DNA of 16,341 bases, taken from contig JABDMQ010000204.1 of assembly GCA_013001365.1 (NCBI GenBank), forward strand, positions 1-16,341, given 5' to 3'. The stretch is from Flavobacteriaceae bacterium (GTDB lineage Bacteria > Bacteroidota > Bacteroidia > Flavobacteriales > Flavobacteriaceae). The number at the start of each line of letters is the position of its first letter. The stretch's first letter is position 1. Below, in pieces: positions 8,042 through 14,857 of the stretch. Made by a program: the position numbers and the translations under genes. The notes under the pieces are model-generated. The model had not been told where the DNA came from. It searched no databases and saw only the letters and a list, made by a program, of their open reading frames with translations.

Positions 8042-9142
8042 TTATGCTTGTAATGCCGGTCTCATTCCCATTTCTCGTAAGTACTTGAAATGAGCGATAA
8101 CAGCCTTTCTGGTTGTTTTGTATTCGTTGTAAGGTAAATTGAATTCCTTGGCGGTTTCCCTAACGATCTTACTGATCTTGGTGTAATGTATATGACTTAT
8201 GTGCGGGAAAATATGATGCTCTACCTGATGATTCAATCCTCCAGTAAACCAGTTCATCAATCTATTCTTTGTTCCAAAATTAACAGTGGTAAGCAATTGG
8301 TGGATGGCCCAAGTGTTCTTCATGGTACCGTTCTTCTCCGGTAAAGGCATTTCTGCATGATCGACAACATGAGCTAATTGAAAAACAACGCTTAAAATAA
8401 CTCCTGCCGTGTAATGCATGATGAAGAATCCCAGTAGAATCTTCCACCAAGCAAGGTCAATGAAAATCAACGGTATTACGATCCAAATTGATATATAAAC
8501 TAGTTTTGAAATGACCAGTGTACTCCAATTAATTATCGGATTTGGCAGTTTTCCGTAAGACAACTTACGTTTCATGTAACGATACATTTGCTGAAAATCC
8601 GTAGTAATGGCCCAATTAATTGTGAGTAGCCCATAAAGCAAGATGGAGTAGTAATGTTGGAATTTATGATGCCAATGCCATTTTGAATGCTTTGAGAACC
8701 TCAGGATCCTTCCCGCTTCCAAGTCTTCATCATGACCATGAATGTTTGTGTATGTATGATGCAAGACATTGTGCTGAACTTTCCAATTATAGACATTGCC
8801 AGCCAAAATATAGATACTGCTTCCCATTAGTTGATTTATCCATTCCTTGTTGGAATAAGAGCCGTGATTGCCATCATGCATGACATTCATGCCAACTCCG
8901 GCCATACCAATTCCCATTACGATCGTAAGCAGTAATAAGGCCCATTGAGGCAAGTTCAAAGTCAAGATTAGGAAATACGGCGCTAAGAATAATGTGAACA
9001 TTACAACGGTCTTGACCCATAATCGCCAATTGCCAGTACGTTTTATGTTATTTTCCTTGAAATAGGAATTAACTCGCTTGTTAAGGGTCCTGAAAAATTT
9101 GGCAGAGTCGGTTCTGGAGAAAGAAAGGCTTTGTTTAGTCAT
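8042..9142 (-). CDS. membrane fatty-acid (acyl-CoA/acyl-lipid) desaturase, front-end type
   Basis: A 366-residue integral membrane di-iron desaturase. The three histidine boxes are in order: HDGNH (89-93), HNVLHH (124-129) and HQVEHH (305-310). The last, with Gln in place of the first His, is typical of delta-5/delta-6 'front-end' and linoleoyl-CoA-type desaturases. Hydrophobic membrane pairs lie at about 45-85 and 210-255. The enzyme introduces a double bond into acyl chains with O2 and an electron donor, and probably tunes membrane fluidity. No cytochrome b5 domain is fused. The frame stays open to 9241, but the chosen ATG at 9142 (MTKQSLSFSR) matches the family start, and a perfect -33/-7 promoter lies inside the upstream extension. 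Regiospecificity cannot be read from sequence. The aminotransferase gene follows 9 bases downstream. Confidence 0.93.
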   Translation of the reverse strand: MTKQSLSFSRTDSAKFFRTLNKRVNSYFKENNIKRTGNWRLWVKTVVMFTLFLAPYFLILTLNLPQWALLLLTIVMGIGMAGVGMNVMHDGNHGSYSNKEWINQLMGSSIYILAGNVYNWKVQHNVLHHTYTNIHGHDEDLEAGRILRFSKHSKWHWHHKFQHYYSILLYGLLTINWAITTDFQQMYRYMKRKLSYGKLPNPIINWSTLVISKLVYISIWIVIPLIFIDLAWWKILLGFFIMHYTAGVILSVVFQLAHVVDHAEMPLPEKNGTMKNTWAIHQLLTTVNFGTKNRLMNWFTGGLNHQVEHHIFPHISHIHYTKISKIVRETAKEFNLPYNEYKTTRKAVIAHFKYLREMGMRPALQA

Positions 9143-9172
9143 AGTTTGGCTTGTTAAAGCTTTAATAACGTA

Positions 9173-9202
9173 CAAATATAATTTTACTTGTACGGCGGCA
9201 AA
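9173..9202 (-). promoter_or_regulatory. Bacteroidota-type promoter of the desaturase-aminotransferase unit
   Basis: On the minus strand, TTTG (9202-9199), an 18-base spacer, then TATATTTG (9180-9173) form a consensus match with the same 18-base spacing as the tamL promoter. The -7 box ends 30 bases before the ATG at 9142. This makes the longer open frame starting at 9241 very unlikely to be translated. Confidence 0.65.
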
Positions 9203-9263
9203 GATAATTAATAAAAATAGGCAAGAAGCCAATAATTTCATAAAAATAGGTCTAAAAAAAGGC

Positions 9264-9271
9264 TATTTTTG
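9264..9271 (+). promoter_or_regulatory. -7 box of rsmG
   Basis: TATTTTTG matches TAnnTTTG and ends 19 bases before the ATG at 9291. No good -33 TTTG is seen. It supports the 9291 start over upstream in-frame starts. Confidence 0.45.
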
Positions 9272-9290
9272 TCGAAAATGCAAAACCCTG

Positions 9291-9926
9291 ATGGAGCTGA
9301 TCCTCAAGTATTTCAAAGATCTAAATGAAACCCAGATAACGCAATTCGAAGCTCTGGAATTATTATATAAAGATTGGAACCTGAAGATAAATGTAGTTTC
9401 TAGAAAAGACATTGATGAGCTCTATTTAAGGCATGTCCTTCACTCATTGGGTATAGCCAAAGTGATAAAGTTCACGGCAGGAACGAGAATCATGGACGTT
9501 GGAACAGGTGGCGGATTTCCTGGAATACCACTTGCTATTCTCTTTCCTAAATGCACTTTTCATTTAGTGGATAGCATATCAAAGAAAATAAAAGTAGTTG
9601 ATGAGGTGGTCGAGGGTCTGGGTTTGACAAATGTTACCACCTCACATTCTCGTGTTGAAGACATAAACGAACAATACGATTTTATTGTGAGTCGCGCAGT
9701 TGCCTCCATGCCAACATTTGTTAGATGGATAAAAGGGAAAGTCGCCAAAAAAAGCCAAAACAAATTGAAAAATGGTATTTTATATTTAAAAGGTGGTGAC
9801 TTAGACGAAGAATTACAAAGCTATACCACTGTAACTATCTATAATTTAAGTGAATATTATGGCGAAGCCTTTTTTGAAACCAAGAAAGTAGTGCATTTGC
9901 CTTTAAAATTCAAAGTCTATAGCTAG
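9291..9926 (+). CDS. rsmG: RsmG 16S rRNA (guanine-527-N7) methyltransferase
   Basis: A 211-residue Rossmann-fold methyltransferase that modifies G527 in the 530 loop of 16S rRNA. The N-terminal helix region contains FEALELLYKDWNLKINVVSRKD and LYLRHVLHSL (44-53), both typical of RsmG/GidB. The SAM-binding loop is MDVGTGGGFPGIPLA (68-82), followed by LVDSISKKIKVV (92-103) and the SRAVA segment (134-138). YLKGGDLDEEL (165-175) matches the conserved late Lys-Gly motif. The open frame extends back to 9078, but those 71 extra codons are antisense to the desaturase start and its promoter. The 211-residue form has the normal family length. It is divergent from the desaturase and convergent with the AKR gene, 40 bases away. 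Confidence 0.95.
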   Translation: MELILKYFKDLNETQITQFEALELLYKDWNLKINVVSRKDIDELYLRHVLHSLGIAKVIKFTAGTRIMDVGTGGGFPGIPLAILFPKCTFHLVDSISKKIKVVDEVVEGLGLTNVTTSHSRVEDINEQYDFIVSRAVASMPTFVRWIKGKVAKKSQNKLKNGILYLKGGDLDEELQSYTTVTIYNLSEYYGEAFFETKKVVHLPLKFKVYS

Positions 9927-9966
9927 GGTGTATTTTATATTGTTCACCGAAGAATCCTCCAGGTCA

Positions 9967-10809
9967 TTAAAATTCAATAGAATCAGGATGTAATCCTGAT
10001 CCTCCAAACTCACCAATCTCATTGATTAATTCCATATCGGCTGCCGAGATCTGAAAATCAAAAACCTCAAAATTTTCTTTTATTCGTTGAGGTGTTATTG
10101 ATTTTGGAAGAGGGACTATTTGTTTTTGTAATGCCCAACGAATACAAAGCTGAGCTACGGATTTTTGATACTTGAATGCAATTTCCTTCAACATGTCATT
10201 ATCCAATACCATACCTCTTCCTAATGGGCTCCAACCTTCGATAAGTATGTTATTTTCAGTGCAGAATTTCACACAATCGTTCTGCTTGAATCCAGGATGA
10301 TATTCTATTTGATTAACTGCGGGCTTTATCTTTGCATTTTCAAGTAAGGGCTTAAGATGATGTGCCAAGAAATTACTAACGCCTATTGCTCGAATTTTTC
10401 CTCCGGTATATAGCTCTTCCATGGCTCTCCAAGTATCTGAATTAATTTGTTGCCAATCAGAATATTTATTTGGGGTTGCAGGCCAATGTATAAGATAAAG
10501 GTCAAGATATTCAAGTTGTAGATCTGATAATGATTTTTCAAAAGCTTTTAAGGTCGATCTATATCCTCTCTCTGAATTCCATACTTTGCTCGTTACAAAA
10601 AGATCTTTACGATCTATTCCGCATTCCTTGATGCCAATCCCAACACCTTTTTCATTATTATAGATCGCTGCAGTATCGATATGCCTATAACCATAAGTTG
10701 TTGCGGTTTTTATAGAACTTATTGCAGTTTCACCATCTGGTGTCTGCCAAGTGCCAAATCCAATGGATGGAATTTCAACACCATTGTTCAGTTCAAAATG
10801 CTTTTTCAT
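9967..10809 (-). CDS. aldo/keto reductase (AKR superfamily, 2,5-diketogluconate reductase-like)
   Basis: A 280-residue NAD(P)H-dependent (alpha/beta)8-barrel reductase of aldehydes and ketones. The AKR signature GYRHIDTAAIYNNEKGVG (40-57) is intact. The catalytic tetrad is Asp45, Tyr50, Lys75 (TSKVWN) and His108 (LIHWP). IRAIGVSNF (139-147) and the C-terminal IVPLPKSITPQRIKEN (231-246) form the family's second and third signatures and the cofactor phosphate site. The length is typical of short AKR5-like bacterial enzymes. The substrate is unknown; small aldehydes or keto sugars are usual. It lies 80 bases downstream of pruA on the same strand with no clear promoter, so it may be read through from pruA. 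A role in detoxifying aldehydes next to a semialdehyde dehydrogenase is only suggested by position. Confidence 0.93.
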   Translation of the reverse strand: MKKHFELNNGVEIPSIGFGTWQTPDGETAISSIKTATTYGYRHIDTAAIYNNEKGVGIGIKECGIDRKDLFVTSKVWNSERGYRSTLKAFEKSLSDLQLEYLDLYLIHWPATPNKYSDWQQINSDTWRAMEELYTGGKIRAIGVSNFLAHHLKPLLENAKIKPAVNQIEYHPGFKQNDCVKFCTENNILIEGWSPLGRGMVLDNDMLKEIAFKYQKSVAQLCIRWALQKQIVPLPKSITPQRIKENFEVFDFQISAADMELINEIGEFGGSGLHPDSIEF

Positions 10810-10889
10810 ATTGATAAATGAATGTCATGTTAAATTAACTCCTCCATATGTAGGTTCTCCTAATTCGTCAATAATTTATAGGCGCATCC

Positions 10890-12515
10890 TTAATCCAAGA
10901 AAGGATAACGATAGTCATCGGGTGTTACAAAAGTCTCCTTGATCATTCTAGGAGAAACCCAACGCAACAAGTTCAAGGCGCTTCCTGCTTTATCGTTTGT
11001 TCCAGAAGAGCGAGCTCCTCCAAAAGGTTGTTGCCCAACAACAGCTCCTGTTGGCTTATCATTTATATAGAAATTACCCGCAGAATTCTGCAATGCCTTG
11101 GTGGCTTCCGCTATAGCATAACGGTCTTTAGCCAAAACGGCTCCTGTTAAGGCATATTCACTTGTTTCATCAACAAGTTTCAAGGTCTCTGAAAATTTCT
11201 TGTCCTCGTAGACAAATATCGTAATCACTGGACCGAATAACTCCTCACACATAGTTTTGTATTTAGGATCCTTTGCAACAATGACAGTTGGCTCGATGAA
11301 ATAGCCTTTACTCTTGTCATAACCTCCTCCTACAATTATCTCAGCATCCTTGTCTTCCTTGGCCTGGTCAATGTATTTGGCCAATTTATCAAAAGAGCCT
11401 TCATGGATAACCGCAGTAACGAAATTGCTGAGGTCTTCAGGAGACCCTTGCTTGAAGGAGTTCACATCCTCGATCAAATATTTCCTTACATCTTTCCAAA
11501 GACTTATTGGGATGTATGCTCTAGAGGCGGCACTGCATTTTTGTCCTTGGAACTCAAAAGCACCACGAGAAATAGCCGTCGCTACTTGTTTAGCATTAGC
11601 GGTGTGATGCGCTATAATGAAATCCTTACCACCTGTTTCTCCAACTATACGGGGGTAGGTCTTATAATGATGGATATTATTTCCTATTTTCTTCCAAAGC
11701 TCTTTGAATACGAATGTGGAACCTGTAAAGTGCAATCCTGAGAAATCTGGGCTGTTCATGACTGTGTCCGTGATCATCACGGGATCACCGAAGACTACAT
11801 TGATCACACCAGCCGGTACACCAGCTTCCTTAAAGACATCCATGATGATTTTAGCCGAGAACACTTGGCTGTCACTTGGTTTCCACACTACCACATTACC
11901 CATCATGGCCATACACGAAGGAAGGTTTCCTGCAATGGCCGTAAAATTAAAGGGCGTCACTGCATAGGTAAAGCCTTCTAGTGGCCGATATTCCAAACGG
12001 TTCCAAGCTGCTGCAGTACTTTCAGGTTGGTCATTATAAATTTCTGTCATGAACTGAACATTGAATCTCAAGAAATCAATTAACTCACATGCAGCATCGA
12101 TTTCTGCTTGATGCACTGTTTTGGATTGGGCAATCATGGTTGCTGCATTTATTCTAGCTCTGTAAGGTCCAGCAATTAATTCTGCAGCACGAAGAAAAAT
12201 ACCAGCGCGTTGTTCCCAAGGCATTTCAGCCCAAGATTCTCGTGCTTTCAATGCCGTGCTTATAGCTTGAGAAACATGCTTTTTCTCAGCTAGATGGTAT
12301 TCTCCAACAACATGCTTATGATTGTGAGGAGGTGACATAGGCTTGGTATTTCCTGTCTTAATGTCTTCACCATTAATGTAAAGAGGAACCTCAGTGAGGC
12401 CTTTGTAGAATTGTTTGTATGCCTCAAGAACCTCTTTGCGCTCTGGACTGCCAGGGGCATACGATTTTACCGGCTCGTTAGTGGCGATCGGTACATTAAA
12501 AAAACCTTTTCCCAT
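10890..12515 (-). CDS. pruA: PruA: L-glutamate gamma-semialdehyde (1-pyrroline-5-carboxylate) dehydrogenase
   Basis: A 541-residue NAD+-dependent aldehyde dehydrogenase that oxidises glutamate semialdehyde (hydrolysed P5C) to glutamate, the second step of proline breakdown. MGKGFFNVPIATNEPVKSYA and PGSPERKEVLEAYK (21-34) are the stand-alone P5CDH start. TPFNFTAIAGN (187-197) holds the oxyanion Asn190. VGETGGKD (291-298) holds the general base Glu293. FQGQKCSAASR (322-332) holds the nucleophile Cys327. QQPFGGARSSGTNDKAG (495-511) is the usual late ALDH motif. No proline dehydrogenase domain is fused, so a separate putA-type gene must act upstream. The frame is open to 12605, but the ATG at 12515 is chosen from family length and because a promoter lies inside the extension. 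The AKR gene follows 80 bases downstream. Confidence 0.96.
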   Translation of the reverse strand: MGKGFFNVPIATNEPVKSYAPGSPERKEVLEAYKQFYKGLTEVPLYINGEDIKTGNTKPMSPPHNHKHVVGEYHLAEKKHVSQAISTALKARESWAEMPWEQRAGIFLRAAELIAGPYRARINAATMIAQSKTVHQAEIDAACELIDFLRFNVQFMTEIYNDQPESTAAAWNRLEYRPLEGFTYAVTPFNFTAIAGNLPSCMAMMGNVVVWKPSDSQVFSAKIIMDVFKEAGVPAGVINVVFGDPVMITDTVMNSPDFSGLHFTGSTFVFKELWKKIGNNIHHYKTYPRIVGETGGKDFIIAHHTANAKQVATAISRGAFEFQGQKCSAASRAYIPISLWKDVRKYLIEDVNSFKQGSPEDLSNFVTAVIHEGSFDKLAKYIDQAKEDKDAEIIVGGGYDKSKGYFIEPTVIVAKDPKYKTMCEELFGPVITIFVYEDKKFSETLKLVDETSEYALTGAVLAKDRYAIAEATKALQNSAGNFYINDKPTGAVVGQQPFGGARSSGTNDKAGSALNLLRWVSPRMIKETFVTPDDYRYPFLD

Positions 12516-12551
12516 TCTTATTAGTGCTTGATTGAAGTTAAAAATATCAAG

Positions 12552-12581
12552 CAAAATTACGTAAAATAAAGCAGATGCCAA
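12552..12581 (-). promoter_or_regulatory. Bacteroidota-type promoter of pruA
   Basis: On the minus strand, TTG (12581-12579), a 19-base spacer, then TAATTTTG (12559-12552) match the -33/-7 pattern. The -7 box ends 36 bases before the pruA ATG at 12515. Confidence 0.5.
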
Positions 12582-12606
12582 GTGGTGCAATTCATCGAAA
12601 ATCATT

Positions 12607-12615
12607 TATTTTTTG
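12607..12615 (+). promoter_or_regulatory. weak -7-like box for the NRDE gene pair
   Basis: TATTTTTTG has TA and TTTG separated by three bases instead of two and lies 35 bases before the ATG at 12651. It is the only candidate in the 135-base divergent gap (12516-12650) on the plus strand. The match is imperfect and no -33 TTTG is evident. Confidence 0.2.
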
Positions 12616-12650
12616 TAAGTTCGCAAACGTTTTCCAGACCATAATATTTT

Positions 12651-13379
12651 ATGTGTACCGTAACGTTCATACCTACTGGCAATTCTGGTTTTGTGCTTAC
12701 TTCTAATCGAGATGAAGCACCGAATCGTGAAACTTCATTACCGGATTTCCATACTATAGATAACACCAAGATGTTGTTCCCGAAAGACACACTTGCCGGG
12801 GGTACTTGGATTGGTGTTAGTGAAAAACAGCGAATGGCCTGCCTATTGAATGGTGGATTTACAATTCATGAGCGTAAAGCGAATTACCGAATGAGTAGAG
12901 GTGTCATCGTCAAGGATGCCCTTGCTACAAATGATGTAGTCAAAACCCTTAATGACTATGACCTATGCGATATCGAACCATTTACATTGATCGTTGTAGA
13001 ATGGGACGCAGGACTCCAGCTATTTGAACTCGTTTGGGATGGTAAACAGAAACATTTGTCTTCATTGCCTATTGCATCAAGATTGTGGTCTTCATCATCT
13101 TTGTATAACGAGAGCATGAAAATGGAGCGACAGAATTGGTTCAGTGATTTCTTGAATTATGATGATCTTTCTTCCGATTCGTTACTCGAATTCCATAGAA
13201 CCGCAGGAAACGGCAATCTGGATTTTGGAGTCGTTATGGACCGTGGTTTTGTAAAGACAACTAGTATGACCCAGATTAAAAGGTCTGAAAAGGGCATTAT
13301 TATGTATTATCATGATTTGGTTAATGATGAACAGTCCCAAACGAATTTTGATATTTCTCAAGTAGTCAATGAAAAATAA
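12651..13379 (+). CDS. NRDE-family (TANGO2/DUF833-like) protein
   Basis: A 242-residue protein that opens MCTVTF and carries the family-defining Asn-Arg-Asp-Glu at 19-22 in LTSNRDEAPNR. Further family segments are LAGGTWIGVS (49-58), LLNGG (65-69) and NYRMSRG (78-84). The family, called NRDE or TANGO2 in animals, resembles Ntn hydrolases, and the invariant Cys2 would be the N-terminal nucleophile once Met1 is removed. Its bacterial substrate is not known to me; heme and acyl-CoA links have been proposed for animal TANGO2. No signal peptide is present, so it should be cytoplasmic. Its 3' end overlaps the next gene by 11 bases in another frame, indicating a tightly coupled pair. It is divergent from pruA. 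Confidence 0.9.
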   Translation: MCTVTFIPTGNSGFVLTSNRDEAPNRETSLPDFHTIDNTKMLFPKDTLAGGTWIGVSEKQRMACLLNGGFTIHERKANYRMSRGVIVKDALATNDVVKTLNDYDLCDIEPFTLIVVEWDAGLQLFELVWDGKQKHLSSLPIASRLWSSSSLYNESMKMERQNWFSDFLNYDDLSSDSLLEFHRTAGNGNLDFGVVMDRGFVKTTSMTQIKRSEKGIIMYYHDLVNDEQSQTNFDISQVVNEK

Positions 13380-14364
13380 TGCGATAATACTGACCCTTGC
13401 ATATCCAGATACCATCGTTATGGTTGCAGACGAATGGTATTCACCCTATTTAAGATATCTTGGCATTGGTAAGAAGGATTATGTGCGTGCCGGACATGCT
13501 GCTTTGGTATTGATACATAAGGAAACAGGAATATTGGAATACCATGATTTTGGTCGTTACATAACTCCTGAACCCAATGGTCGTGTAAGAGGAAAAACTA
13601 CCGATAACGAGCTTGATTTCTCACTTAATGCTGATATAAAAGATGGTGAGATACATAACCTCGACGAGATTCTTTCATTCTTGGGAACTAACCCGAAATT
13701 AACACACGGCGATGGCAAGCTCATTGCTTCAATATGTGATGAAATAGACTATGACAAAGCGCGATCGCATATAACAAGAATGCAAAAACGAGGCTTCATA
13801 CGCTATGCTGCTTTCATTAAAGATGGATGCAATTGTGCGCGATTTGTTACGGATAGTTTGATAGCCTCAGTTACAAATATGAAAATCAAGAACAAACTCA
13901 AGAAGTCAAAAAAGTTCACACCGAGCACTGTAGGAAATGTGCTTTTGGCAAATACTGGTAATGAGGTCTATGAAGTGAATGAACATGGTGCAATTTCTGT
14001 TTTTAAAGGATCGGTTTTGAAAGAGAACATCCGGTGTTTCTTGGATAGGCTGAAGGATCATCAACCAAATTATATTGGTACGTTAGAGCCAAAGCCTGTT
14101 GAAGGATTGCATGACACGGCTCAATGGCTATCAGGAATTGCTGCTGGAGCATGGTTCGAACTGCATAAGAATGGGTCGAATAGTTCATATCGATTTAGAC
14201 GAATATCGCCATATGGCAACATAGATGTAGACGCTATTTTCTTTATTGATGATAATTCATTCAATTACCACGAGGAGTTTGAATTCATTCAATATTCCAA
14301 CTGCAACTTCTTCCACATAAAGCAGAAGGAACTTATATTCAGATTTGAAAGAAACATGATTTAA
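13369..14364 (+). CDS. uncharacterised protein, possibly DUF6695 family, with a putative permuted papain-like thiol signature
   Basis: A 331-residue protein with no signal peptide and no membrane segment. I do not recognise a characterised function; the layout resembles proteins labelled DUF6695 in flavobacteria, but that name is from memory. Two parts are visible. The N-terminal half (about 1-170) contains AGHAALVLIHKETGILEYHDFGRY (41-64), with His43 and His59, and later GCNCARFVTDSLI (153-165). A His on a strand followed by a later NCxxF(V) is the order seen in circularly permuted NlpC/P60 or LRAT-like thiol enzymes; this is my inference. The C-terminal part (about 248-331) has a compact block, WLSGIAAGAWFELHKN then YRFRRISPYGNIDVDAIF, that looks like a separate beta-rich domain. 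The start ATG lies 11 bases before the end of the NRDE gene, implying coupled translation. Its TAA overlaps the apaG stop on the other strand within TTAA at 14361-14364. Confidence 0.8.
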   Translation: MKNNAIILTLAYPDTIVMVADEWYSPYLRYLGIGKKDYVRAGHAALVLIHKETGILEYHDFGRYITPEPNGRVRGKTTDNELDFSLNADIKDGEIHNLDEILSFLGTNPKLTHGDGKLIASICDEIDYDKARSHITRMQKRGFIRYAAFIKDGCNCARFVTDSLIASVTNMKIKNKLKKSKKFTPSTVGNVLLANTGNEVYEVNEHGAISVFKGSVLKENIRCFLDRLKDHQPNYIGTLEPKPVEGLHDTAQWLSGIAAGAWFELHKNGSNSSYRFRRISPYGNIDVDAIFFIDDNSFNYHEEFEFIQYSNCNFFHIKQKELIFRFERNMI

Positions 14365-14747
14365 TTCAACGCGAAAGGTGCGTTCAATTTAAAGGTTGGT
14401 ATTGCCACTTTGAACTTTCCAGTATTAGAGAAGTTAACCATATTGTAGTGTCCTTCCATTGCACCAAATGGTGATGTCAACAAACAGCCAGAATTATAAG
14501 TATGGGATTCGCCAGGCTTAAGGACTGGTTTCTTGCCGATAACGCCTTCGCCATCAACCATCTCAATTTTATTCAAGGCATCGTAAATCTTCCAATGACG
14601 AGAATTGAGTTGAACAGAATCCTTGCTTTGGTTCTCTATGGTTACCTTATAGCCAAATGCGAATTGCACCTTGTAATTTCTATAAAAGGTTCCTTCAAAG
14701 GTGGTCTCGACGGAAATCTTTATGCCTTTTGTTACTTGCTGTACCAT
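14361..14747 (-). CDS. apaG: ApaG-family protein (DUF525, 'Co2+/Mg2+ efflux protein ApaG')
   Basis: A 128-residue single-domain protein with an immunoglobulin/fibronectin-III-like fold. The conserved run is visible: FGYKVTIEN (31-39), LNSRHWKI (47-54), VDGEGVIGKKPVLKPGESHTY (64-84) with the PGE turn, NSGCLLTSPFGAMEGHY (85-101), and the closing VAIPTFKLNAP (114-124). ApaG was first linked to cobalt resistance and magnesium in enterobacteria, but its biochemical function is not firmly known; related domains occur in F-box proteins and polymerase-interacting proteins. The length is normal. It lies 110 bases downstream of the Plug gene on the same strand and may have its own promoter, though I see only a weak TATTTTAG. 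It ends against the convergent gene with overlapping stop codons. Confidence 0.93.
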   Translation of the reverse strand: MVQQVTKGIKISVETTFEGTFYRNYKVQFAFGYKVTIENQSKDSVQLNSRHWKIYDALNKIEMVDGEGVIGKKPVLKPGESHTYNSGCLLTSPFGAMEGHYNMVNFSNTGKFKVAIPTFKLNAPFALN

Positions 14748-14857
14748 ACTATGTATGAGCTAATGCTCAATCTTTAGGATAAGCTAAAATAAGAAATTAT
14801 AAGATTAGTTGATCAATTTTTACATTTCTTCGTTAAAAGGAGTGCTTTTTCACCTAA

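Noticed and set aside
9143..9241. N-terminal extension of the desaturase that looks like a signal peptide (MKLLASCLFLLIIFAAVQ)
   Set aside because: The stretch contains a consensus -33/-7 promoter on the same strand, so it is probably untranscribed. The hydrophobic look comes from AT-rich promoter DNA.
9078..9290. Upstream extension of the rsmG frame (71 codons)
   Set aside because: It runs antisense to the desaturase start and its promoter, contains the rsmG -7 box, and would make the protein far longer than the normal family length of about 210 residues.
9982..10000. Perfect inverted repeat ATCAGGA-TGTAA-TCCTGAT near the 3' end of the AKR gene, as a possible terminator
   Set aside because: It lies within coding codons 270-276, has only a 7-base stem and no T-run after it on either strand. 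It is probably chance, or at most a weak hairpin.
11350..11967. Several plus-strand open frames opposite pruA
   Set aside because: They are shadows of the strongly conserved pruA reading frame and show no domain or start signal of their own.
12516..12605. 30-codon N-terminal extension of pruA
   Set aside because: The promoter boxes lie inside it, and the family start MGKGFFNVPIATNEP matches the ATG at 12515.
14756..14769. Inverted repeat TGAGC-TAAT-GCTCA upstream of apaG, as a possible operator or attenuator
   Set aside because: A 5-base stem with a 4-base loop is expected by chance in this much sequence, and no second copy was seen.
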